A stretch of DNA of 64,000 nt. It comes from Epithemia pelagica (lineage: Eukaryota; Bacillariophyta; Bacillariophyceae; Surirellales; Surirellaceae). This document shows, in pieces, positions 10,701 through 19,753 of the stretch. The stretch spans positions 186,001-250,000 of the forward strand of contig OX337231.1 of NCBI GenBank assembly GCA_946965045.2. Direction: 5' to 3'. A program made the translations under genes and the position numbers. Numbering within the stretch: the first letter of the stretch is position 1; every line of letters starts with the position of its first letter. Below the pieces are notes generated by a model. It did no database searches and had not been told where the DNA came from. It saw nothing but the letters and a program-made list of their open reading frames with translations.

Positions 10701-13274
10701 ATCACGTGCCGAACTGGTGCTGCGATCCGCAGTGACTTGTTCTTTTGTGGAATCGCTGCTTTCCGTTTCCTGCTTGTTGTGGCTCAATGGAAACTGTGCT
10801 GGTCCCGAGTGTTGCGGTCCTTTGCGTCCCACCACGTGTGATTTTCGTACGCTGGATCGAATCGGGTGGAAACCAGTCGAGCTATTGTGAGACGAAAACG
10901 ACGACGATGCCACGTCCCGGGTGGCTCTTGCCAGGTTGTTGTTGTTCCCACTACCGGAGTTTGCCACTTGCTGGTAGCTCATGACTCCCTGCGTGGTATT
11001 CTTGATGGTTGTTGGCTCTTTTGGATCGGGATCGGTCAAAATGACATAGAGTAGGGGAATGATACTCTCCAACAGGTGCAACAAGGGTCGATCAATGGAT
11101 GCCAAGAGGTCTTGACGAATCATGGAAGCCATCTTTTCGGACGCTTCAATCATTTCTTGGTGATCTTCTTGGTCTTTGTCGTCATGGGCAGATGGATCGC
11201 CATCCTCATCATCCTTTTGGTGCTGCTGATCTGGAGCATTTCGTTTTCGTCGCCATCCTGGTCGGTTGGTGTTGGTAGCGTCTTGACTGGTCGTCGTTGT
11301 AGTACGGGGTCGGTTTGGTCGTCGTCGCTGCTTGTGATGATGATACAAAATTTCGCGACACAATTCATTGCAGGCCAAACCAATGCCGGACAGGGGTTGT
11401 TCTTGCAGTTTGATATCGTGTTTGCCCAAGACAAAGAGACCACCGGCCCGTTCCATGGGTTCCCGCAAGGTACAGGCCAAGGTGGTTTTGCCCGTTCCGG
11501 GAGGACCACTCAAAAATACCACTTCTCGGGGAGCCGTCGCGGAACCAGCCGCAGCCGCCGCAGTAACGAATTGTCCTCGTCGTTCCGGCGGCTTGCCATG
11601 ACTAGTACTAGTAGTGGTAGTTGAATCTTGTGGAATAGTACCCTGGTGGTGTGGTGGATCGACCAGAACAGGTACAGCAATGGCAACAACGGGAGGTGGA
11701 GGCGAGGCTGGAGGATCTTGTCCGTGTTCTTGTTGTCCCATACCTGTACTGGTAGGAGTCGAGGGCAAAGCTGTGGTTTCCAGTTGCTCTCCTTTTTCGG
11801 GTCGCGGGGAGGAAGGCACGGAATTTTCTTGTTGTTGTTGTTGTTGTTGCAAGGGTGACGAGAGTCCCATGGAGGATCCTCCTCCTCCTCCTGGCCACGA
11901 CAAGATTTGATTCAAACAGGTTTGCAATCGTTCCACTTCCCATTCTCGACCAATCATGAGATGTTGCAACTTGTCAAACCGCAATTGATTCATGGTACTG
12001 AGGGCCGAGGACAATTTTTGTTCCTTTTGAATCTCGACACTGGGTCGGACCAACTCCATACTCCCGCTGCCTCGTAGTGGTGGTCCTCGACACGGACTGG
12101 TGGTGACAGAAGAAGTAGGAGGAGGAGGAGTATTCCCAAGACCACCAATGGTGGTTCGAGGACTGGGTTGTTGCTTCATCCTGGTGGTGGTGGGAGCAGC
12201 CGTATTGGACAGAGTCTCCTGCTCGGACCGGGGAAGCAAATGAGCCGAAAGTGAAGAAGCATTGGATCGGAATTCGGACGACCTCATTTCATAATACAAG
12301 TCGTTGGAGTGTTCTTCCTGAACCAAGGAAACAGTGTAGGTGGGTTCTGGTGGTTCTTGATTCGTGGAAGAAGACGCATGATAGAGCGGAGGCGGTGGTG
12401 AGGCCAATAACGGAGTGCCCGTCGCCGCCACAGTGACCGCGGCAACACCAGTAGTGCCATGAGGAGAGAGGGAACCCACCAAAGTGTTGGAAGAGGCCGA
12501 AACCGAAGAGGAAATGGCCACCAACAAGGCTCGTGCCGAAGATCGAGGATGCGAATCGTCGGCGTGTAGACTGCTGTTGTTGCTACTGCTGGTTCGTCGT
12601 CGGGGAGGATGGTGGATAGGATCACCAGTCACTGCAAGGGTATCATTCGTAGTCGTTGGATTGGGAATCATCATTCTGCTACTACTGTCACCATCCAACC
12701 GAAAGCAGGACGAATCACTATTTCGTCGAGCAATTTGAGAATTCGAAGACAGCTTGCGCAACGAGGTCAAGGCCGGAAGTGTGCTGCTGGACGTGAAACT
12801 GTTTCGAAAGGATGGACTCCTCTTGGTAGCAGTGGTAGTCGAAGCACTCGAATCGTTGTACTGGGTCCCTGAAACACTGGACTTGTGGTTTGCTGGTTGG
12901 TTCGGATTGTTGTTGTTGGTGGTGGGGAGCAACAAGGACCGTTTCCTTAACAAACTTTGCATGGCAATCATGCCACCATTTCCACTTTTGCTACTACTGG
13001 TATCCGTCTCATCATCCGTGACACATATGACCGGAGTGGTGCTGGAAGAAGGTTTGTGCTCCTCGGCAGCAGCCGTGTTTGTTTGGTGGCTGTTCTTGTT
13101 TGCGGTGGTTGGCGGTTGTTGCGGTGGCGGCTCGTGTTGCTCGGTTCCACCACCCGTGACATCTAGTGGCGTTTCACGCCGGTTGATGGGTTCCAATTGT
13201 TTCGTCAAATCAGATTGATCCGTTGCTGTTGTTACGGACAATGGCGTCGACTCTTCCTGTTGTGATGACGGCAT
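7785..13274 (-). CDS. STAND/AAA_16-type ATPase, paralogue B
   Basis: This is a 1,829-residue intronless ORF starting with ATG (MPSSQQEESTP). It has the same plan as copy A: a Ser/Thr/Pro/Gln-rich disordered N-terminus with a poly-Gln run, an entry block (LRFDKLQHLMIGREWEVE), Walker A SGPPGTGKTT near residue 590 and Walker B VIVLDDLQWADPSS near 976, then a GCYRSDAVD sensor-like motif. A helical C-terminal superhelix of about 800 residues follows. The stretch between Walker A and B is inflated by low-complexity sequence. The C-terminal half aligns block by block with copy A (for example TAMHGIDIERHPFI and GRHHICNLCAYF). All catalytic motifs look intact, so it is probably functional. The role is inferred from family architecture only. 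It shares orientation with its three neighbours, consistent with tandem duplication. Confidence 0.85.
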   Translation of the reverse strand: MPSSQQEESTPLSVTTATDQSDLTKQLEPINRRETPLDVTGGGTEQHEPPPQQPPTTANKNSHQTNTAAAEEHKPSSSTTPVICVTDDETDTSSSKSGNGGMIAMQSLLRKRSLLLPTTNNNNPNQPANHKSSVSGTQYNDSSASTTTATKRSPSFRNSFTSSSTLPALTSLRKLSSNSQIARRNSDSSCFRLDGDSSSRMMIPNPTTTNDTLAVTGDPIHHPPRRRTSSSNNSSLHADDSHPRSSARALLVAISSSVSASSNTLVGSLSPHGTTGVAAVTVAATGTPLLASPPPPLYHASSSTNQEPPEPTYTVSLVQEEHSNDLYYEMRSSEFRSNASSLSAHLLPRSEQETLSNTAAPTTTRMKQQPSPRTTIGGLGNTPPPPTSSVTTSPCRGPPLRGSGSMELVRPSVEIQKEQKLSSALSTMNQLRFDKLQHLMIGREWEVERLQTCLNQILSWPGGGGGSSMGLSSPLQQQQQQQENSVPSSPRPEKGEQLETTALPSTPTSTGMGQQEHGQDPPASPPPPVVAIAVPVLVDPPHHQGTIPQDSTTTTSTSHGKPPERRGQFVTAAAAAGSATAPREVVFLSGPPGTGKTTLACTLREPMERAGGLFVLGKHDIKLQEQPLSGIGLACNELCREILYHHHKQRRRPNRPRTTTTTSQDATNTNRPGWRRKRNAPDQQHQKDDEDGDPSAHDDKDQEDHQEMIEASEKMASMIRQDLLASIDRPLLHLLESIIPLLYVILTDPDPKEPTTIKNTTQGVMSYQQVANSGSGNNNNLARATRDVASSSFSSHNSSTGFHPIRSSVRKSHVVGRKGPQHSGPAQFPLSHNKQETESSDSTKEQVTADRSTSSARDEDGDAVHSMQFSKRQTPVGGRPDEMNVKLSDWTPTSIVPSYKKHGGRKSRAYSRSTSAVRTTAVKNYADDSSCSSLSFARPSLISRRRLDIDPSQSKQLVQFAIRTFFKIFATRLGPLVIVLDDLQWADPSSLDILAAVAGDVNIPNLMVIGCYRSDAVDTTHYLSKTIQVLRAGAMPPPPSSCSSVVDHDDNGYCQKEYNFTEIRVGNLSLLAVTDLIVELLSISPEKAKSLATVCFKRTMGNIFFVKEFLMLLQQMEILQFNIGSFQWTWDEERLEKETAATFNVVSMIKMKIDKYTDGMVLFLSVAACLGNTFDITTIELLWGQLEQKYEGTAENVDDLLNVALHEMLIESVDDSSYRFIHDKVQETAMLLMPQEEFSEFRSDIGKCLYENLTDEDLENMLFVVADLLNDGLYEGMEMGELNASAAEKARELSAFNSAVHYVEKGIMSLNCTDMWKDHPTLTLLLYSIGAEAEECVGNHEKSEWYCKEVRKQEGLPALGKMRITNIVVERLYADGMYDELWPVCLDTLDQLGCILPRRLRCQKFSAAISMYETKRYYLPVADEVESMGMIEDDGKREAIAFMLKAASFCLGSKNKPLYVLLCCRCLQWTKLFGLTSHTASGFASFANVLMHEYGDWKTAIKIAEISLSIENRLGSNYTKTSTLHKINSFVLGWVKPLRTCRANYLEAYREGMLSGNIGGVGMSILFFLMCEFYSGSHKLESLEQDLRNFIPQMEKLKLYTFVLGLRLLWQKVLNLIGVAYNPQSTALTGTAMHGIDIERHPFIYNTVGRHHICNLCAYFSEYEKGAEIALAMGDEFYKTWSGASYFGFEPFSRALCLYARAIETRQSKYLKAARKARKTLARWVKLGAMNLVHELFLLDAEEAVVRGQKKAAHKAYKLAISASVRGGFLQDAGIANERYALYLIRLDMLTFAAFHVKDAIQNFSEWGAMRKVEQLHQTHDRLLSIALE

Positions 13275-14628
13275 GGTTTTGTGGCTTGTTTGTTTTACAA
13301 GAATGGCGCGGATGATTCAATACAAAAAATGGTTCTGCTGCTAGTAGTCGTTTGAATCAAGATGGAACCACACCACACGCTCTTTCACGCTACAATCGTT
13401 GTCTTTTTTGCTTTGTTGTTTCTTCCAAAACGGTCCACCGCAGCCTGATGCCATTCACAATGGCACTCGATCGTGGTCAAGAAAGAAGAAAATGATGATG
13501 ACCTTTGTCGTCTCTCTTGCTTGTTGTTTGGTTTGCGTTTGTTTGTTGTTGTTGTCGTTGGTTTCTATTCAGTTTTTTTGCCGGACCACATTGTCTCTCT
13601 TTGTTGGAGGTGTGTGAGTGTTGTTTTTGTGTGTTACCCAAGTTTCAAATCCACCCTAAGTGGAAGCATGCTACACTAATACAACTAATCTTGTACACTA
13701 GTATAGCTCCAATTAACAAAATGGACAATGACTCATGACCGCCCTTCGTGGATTGTATTCCAGTAACGCATGCAATGTTGAGCGACTACTGTTTGTCGTA
13801 CAGTGCAGATTCGTGCATGCCATTCTCTGCCCATACGGGTGTATGGACAGACGGCATGGTTCGGATTCGAATCAAGCTTTCCTTGATGGCTTCCTTGATC
13901 GGATTCGAATCAAGCTTTCCTTGATGGCTTCCTTGAAGATGGGAGTAGAATGCGAACCACCTTTAGAGATAGCGGATAGGGTCTTTCTGTAGCGAAATTG
14001 TTGAAGCTCACTCACATGTCCACAAAGCGTGACAACGAGATTCACTATAACACGTAGAGTACATCCAAACTCCATGCCGAACTTGGGGGGCGCCTTACGC
14101 AGGCACGGAGTAATAAACACTTATTACTCCTATTATCGGCATTGGAGTACAAACCGGACGGACAGATGTGGGGGATATTCGTTGGGCTTCTTCCTACCCG
14201 GATGCCGTCGATGTTGTTGGTGGAGCTCGGACAAGATTATAATAGGAATATGAGCCTGGTATGGTGATGGAAAATACTTCTTATTCTATAGTAGATATGT
14301 AAGACTCGTATATTTATTGTCGATATGTGCTTAAACTCGGTTCTGTCCGGTCAATTGTCCATTGAAAAAGATTAATAGTAATCCGTTGGGAGTTTTAATC
14401 ATGGTGCTACCATCTAACGCTTGCTATTTCTGGGGGTATAGGGGCAATATGGCAGTATGACGCATCTGATAAGGCGTCATGCTCAGTCATCTATGCTAGC
14501 TATTACAATGACCAAGTTGATTGACGACACCAAGCTATTCTATGAACAATCGAGCAACAAAGAAATTTCCAACACTATATCCCAACAGCACTACGAATAC
14601 ACGATTGTGGAACACAAATTTGACTACA
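13275..14628. other. Intergenic between STAND copies B and C
   Basis: About 1.35 kb without a credible ORF, holding the 5' flank of copy B and the 3' flank of copy C. The part from 13480 to 13640 is GT-rich. A 38-bp tandem repeat lies at 13863-13938. The rest is unremarkable and no RNA gene was recognised. Confidence 0.5.
13863..13938. repeat. 38-bp tandem duplication
   Basis: The unit beginning CGGATTCGAATCAAGCTTTC at 13863-13900 is repeated at 13901-13938, differing only at the last base. Each unit holds the inner near-repeat CTTCCTTGAT / TTTCCTTGAT. No coding role was seen. Confidence 0.88.
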
Positions 14629-17600
14629 CTAGGTAAATGAATTTGCAGTCTGAATGGTGGACGAGTGGTGGAGCTGTAGCGATTCACTCCGAGACATGTT
14701 GAGTAGTTCGCCATAGTTTCGCTCCAACAACTCCACCTTGCGAGCTGCACCCCAATCCGAAAAATATTGCACCGCCTTTTTCATGTAAAACGCGGCATCA
14801 CTTAGTTTGTCCTGAGATATCAAATATCAAATAGGTGGCATACCGTTCATTCGCAATCCCGGCATCTTGCAAAAAACCACCTCGCACCGAAACAGAAATG
14901 GCCTGGATGTAGGCCTTGCCAATTTGTTTCTTGAGTTGCTTCACAACAGCCTCCTCGGCATCCAAAATCAACAACTCATGCACCAAATTAATCGCTCCCG
15001 AACGAACCCACTTGGCAATCGTAGACCGCGCTTTTCGTGCAGCCTTCAAATAGCGCGACTGTCCCGTTTTGATGGCCGTGGCATACAAACACAAGGCCCG
15101 TGAAAATGGTTCCTTCCCAAAATAGGCGGCACCGGACCAAATACTGTAGAATTCGTCACCAAATGCCATGGCAACATCAGCACCCTTTTCATACTCCGAA
15201 AAGGGTGCACACAAGTTACAAATGTGCAACGAACTGTTGGTCTTGTAGATCACCATGTTCCTCTCCACATTAATTCCATGCATTGCCGTACCAGTCAAGG
15301 TCGTCGTTTGTAGATTATACGGAGCTCCCATCAAATTCAACACCTTTTGCCACAAAAGACGCAGCCCCAGTACATGAGGATGCAATTTGAGCTTTTCCAG
15401 TTGAGAAATGTAGTTGCGCAAGTCTTCATCCAGATCGGGTAGTTTGTGTCCTCCTGAGAAGAATTCACAAATGGAAAAGAACAAAATGGACATGGCAGCT
15501 CCGCCAATATTTCCCGAAAGAATACCGACACGATAGGCCTCCAAATAGTTTGTTCGGCACGTTCGCAGTGGCTTTACCCAACCCAATACGAATGAGCTCA
15601 GCTTTTGCAGTGTGCTTGACTTTGTATAGTTTGAATTCATACGTTTCTCAATCCTCAACGCCAGTTCGGCTATTTTCAGGGCTGTTTTCCAGTCACCATA
15701 CTCGTGCATCAGTACATTCGCAAACGAAGCTAAGCCAGATGCAGTGTAGACTGTCAAACCATACTTCTTGGTCCACCAAACGCATTTGCAACACAACAAC
15801 ACGTAGAGAGGCTTGTTCTTGGAATCCAAACAAAACGAAGCGGCCTTCAGCATAAAGGCAATGGCTTCTCTAATGGCCGCGTCCCGGATCATTGGCATCG
15901 TTTCCACTTCCTCAGCGACAGGAACATACTTTCGTTTTGTTTTTCGAATAGTTATTGCAGCGCTGAACTGCTGCATCGCCTGCCTTTGCGGAAGCTTGCA
16001 TCCTAATTCATTGAGTGTCTTGAGGAAAATAGACCACAACTCTGTGTATTTGCCGTTGCTGTATAACCGCTCGACAATGGTGTTATTCACTCTCATCTTG
16101 TCCAGAACAGCAATACTCTCTTGTCGGTACACTTCTCTACAGTACCAGTCGGACTTTTCGCTGTTTCCGGCGCACTCCTCTGCTTCAGCACCAATGGTGT
16201 ACAAGGAAAGGGTCAACTTTGGGTGATCTTCCCACATCGACGTTCCATTCAGGCACAATATTCCCTGTTCAACATAGTGGATCGAAGTATGAAATGCCGA
16301 CAACTCTCTAGCCTTGTTCGCGGACGCCGCGTTCAACTCCGCCATTTCTTCACCATAGAAAATGCCATTGTTTAACAGATCGGTCACTACAAAAAGCATA
16401 TTTTCCATTTCTTTGGGAGGCAAGTTCTCGTACAGAATCTTTCCAATATCACATTGGAACTCGTTCGATTCTTCGTCCTGGATCAGCATCAGGGCAGTCT
16501 CTTGCACCGTATCGTGAACAAAACGATAGGAAGATTCACCGACAGCTTCAATCAGCAGTTCTTGTTGCGCCACTTCCAAAAGTTCATCTACGCCTTCGGA
16601 AGCACCACTGTACTTTTCCTTGAGATGACCCCACAACAGTTCGAGGGTGGTGCGACTAAAAATGTTCCCCAGACTGGCAGCGACAGAGGAGAAGAACCAT
16701 TCCATCCGGATATTTGTCGATTTTCATTTTGATCATGCTGACCACATTGAAAGTGGCCCCAGTTTCCTTTTCAAGCTTGTCTTCGTCCCAGGTCCACTGA
16801 AGTGTTCCCACATCAAACTCCAATAGAGCCATTTCATGCATAAGCATCAAAAACTCCTTGACAAAAAATACATTGCCCAAGGTCCGTTTGTAACACACAA
16901 TGGCCAGTCCATGAGCTTTTCCTGCAGTGACTGACAGCAACTCGACAATCATTTCTTGAACAGATTCCAAGGACAAGTTTCCGACCTCCAATTCGGTCAG
17001 TGTAAAATCCTTGTTGTGCTGCCTTTCATCGTCCGTGTTGTCTTTTGGTGCTGCTGCAGCTTTCAATCGCGGCAGGACTACTGAAAGTGGATGATCCTCA
17101 TCGTTGATGTACTCCGATCGATAGCAGCCAATGATCAAAAGGTTGGGGATGGCAACGTCCGTTACAACGGCATGGATCATATCCAACGAATTTCGGTCGG
17201 CCCACTGCAAATCATCCAGCAAAAGAACTAGGGGTCCAATGCGAGAGGCGAAAATCCGTAAAAAATTTCGAATCGCAAACTGAAGCAACATTTCACGTTG
17301 ACTGTTGTCGTCATCTAACCAATTGTGACTGTGACTCTGTGGTTCATCGACGAGCAAATTCGGAACTTCTGGGAGGCTGTTTGTATTATTGGCGGTAAAC
17401 CGAACAATACTTCGACGAAGTCGTCTCTTGGGGACAGTGAGTGGCGAAAAATTAGTATCATCTGTCGTGGATCGTCCTCCTTGAACGCTACTCCTTCGCA
17501 AATCTCGTCGTGCAGGTGCCGTTTGCGAAATGGAGGACCGCTTGGTGATGCGATTCGTCCGGCGATGAGCACCATCGTCATCTACGGAGGATGTCGTAGT

Positions 17601-18944
17601 ATTTCCCGAAGTGATCTTCGAATCTAAAATGACGTAGAGCAATGGCACTAAGTTGTCCAGCACATCCAACAAAGGTTTGTCAATGCTCAACAAGAGTTCT
17701 TGACGAATGGCAAGCAGTTCTTGCTCGTGTTGTTCTCGAGTCACTGTGTTGCGGTTGTACAAAACGTGTCGACACAACTCATTCAGAGCAACTCCGATAC
17801 CAGCCAAGGGCTTTTGATCCTTGATTTTAAGATCGTGCTTGCCCGTGACAAATACACCACCTCCACTCAAGACAACGGCTGACTGTCTTGCTTGCTCTTT
17901 CTGCGTCCATCCCTGTCGTCTCGAGGGATCTTTCAGAGCGGTGGCCAAGGCAGTTTTCCCAGCTCCTGACTCCACACTTAACAATACCAGTTCTCTTTGT
18001 GGCGGTGCAGAACGTTCGGTAGAGGAGGAAGACCGGTCCGTGTGTCCTGAAAGATCGTCCCCATTCAAAGCACTTGTATCACTGCGGCTGACTCGCTGTA
18101 AGCATTGCAAAAGAATGTTTGTCTCTTCCCTTCTTCCAATCAGACCCAACGACTCAAATTTGAGACGATTCATGGAACTCAACGCGGAAGCAAGTTTGCT
18201 TCGTTTTTGTGTTTCCAAACTGGAACGAATCAGGGTAACTTCTGGAACAATGAGACGAGACCTGGACCTTGATACAGAGGCAGGGGATGGGGAAGAGGTA
18301 GACGCCGATGAAAACTCTGCACCTGTATAGTAACTTCCGAGGGTATTGTAGCTGCTTATGGACGACCGAACACTGTTTCGAAACGAACGTCGTTGTCTCC
18401 ATGTCAGAGAATCATTCCGTGTCGTTGCAGTGGTCAAGCCTTGAATATTCGAATGTGCTCCAATGTCATCAAGACTCAGCCTTGGCTTCGAATACCTTCG
18501 TTGCAAAGGAGACGGGGGACCTGCGGATGTGCGTGGCAAATCACCCATGGAAGCGGACAGGGGTATCTTGTGTTCCTCTTGCTGCTCTGCATGCCTTGTA
18601 TCCATTGCCACGTCCTCTTGCTGTGGAATCGAAATGTTTATACTTTCTCGGCTGCTATTATTTTCCACATTTCGTAGCAACAAGGATCGAGTTCGAAACG
18701 ATAAACTGCGTTGAGGATCATCGTCCATTGCCAGGGAAGGACGATGGCCATTAATGTTTGGCCGTGTCAGAGTTATTTCCTTGCCATCGCCCTTGTTGGC
18801 TTCCTCTGCTTCTGTCTTGTTCCTGTCATTCTTTTCTACTTCTTCTTCTTCCAGGTTGCTACTTTCGTAGTTGTCATTGCTCAAAGTGCTTGGTTGTTGT
18901 TCTATGGTTTCTATTGTCGCACTAGTGGCTCTTGTGACATGCAT
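14629..18944 (-). pseudogene. STAND/AAA_16-type ATPase, paralogue C, frameshifted
   Basis: The intended start is probably the ATG at 18944 (MHVTRATSATIE). The frame is open to about 16688, then loses two bases relative to copy D: the Leu codon in DGMVLLL-SVAAS is reduced to one base at 16688. The second frame runs to about 14817-14830, where ATATCAA is duplicated exactly and shifts the frame again. The true C-terminus (SQDKLSDAAFYMKKAVQYF) continues in the third frame to a stop at 14629. Walker A is also damaged: LLSVESGAGKT near residue 323 replaces LLSGPSGAGKS, so the leading Gly is Val. Walker B (VLLLDDLQWADRNS, near 570) and the sensor-like GCYRSE are intact. The nearest relative is copy D. 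Two independent shifts plus the P-loop change argue for a pseudogene rather than sequencing error, though either shift alone could be an error. Confidence 0.8.
14817..14830. repeat. 7-bp tandem duplication causing a frameshift
   Basis: ATATCAA occurs twice back to back (14817-14823 and 14824-14830) inside the copy C pseudogene. Removing one unit restores the reading YATYLISQDKLSD, which matches copy D (YATYLMSQDMLGD). Confidence 0.9.
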
Positions 18945-19753
18945 TTGGAACCGAAACACCACTCCTCCGTTCCCAATCGTAAGTGTAAATAGTTACAACA
19001 TCCCCTTGTGCCACAATGGCTTGTCTTGGGCAAGAGGGTCAAAACACATGCGTTGTTCGGGACGAAATAGAAAAGTGGCATACGTTGGAAGGTGTCACAA
19101 CACAGCAGAAAGGAATGAATGATGAGAGCTGTATGAAGGATTCTCTTCCTCTCCCAGTTCTCCTTTTCCAACTGCCACCTACTGTGATTCTGTTGGTTTA
19201 GTCATCAGTTTGGTGGCAAGTTGCAAGAGAGATGCTTCCGATATTGCATCAAGACACACTTCCGTATTGCTGCCATCAAGGAAGTCTTTGGTGGGCGACG
19301 ACTGTGCAACCAATTCGCTCTTTATGTGTCATGGAGCAATGTCTGACACGGAGATGAGTCGGCAACGCATTTCCCCCCACCTGAACTGCAAAGAGAAGGT
19401 ACAACAGTAAGAAAGTCATGACTAAATCCGACATTCTATATGACAGCCACTGGGGAGTGAACTACGAGGCTTTGGCATACAAGAAATAAAGATGATCATA
19501 TGTAAATTAATCATCCGACCGAGCGATCGAAAATCACGACACAGCAGCTCCCCATCTCACAACAAGCCTCCTCCCACGCTACGCACCACCAAAGGCACAT
19601 GGTGGGGTGAGGCAAAAGACTCCGGAGATTCGAAGAAAGAGAAGAAGTCATACCTTAGCAGGTCATAAGTCATAAGTTCTGTGTGCGAAATTGGAACAAC
19701 GAGGAATTTTCAAGTCAACACTAGCGAGGTAAAGGTAACCTAAAGTAGATAGC
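18945..19753. other. Intergenic between STAND copies C and D
   Basis: About 0.8 kb with no credible ORF, holding the 5' flank of copy C and the 3' flank of copy D. At 19680-19697 lies TGTGTGCGAAATTGGAAC, a close match to the motif at 875-892 behind copy A. Nothing else was recognised. Confidence 0.5.

Noticed and set aside
14030-14110. A possible 5S rRNA-like stretch (CATCCAAACTCCATGCCGAAC)
   Set aside because: It resembles 5S only loosely; the conserved internal box and overall length do not fit.
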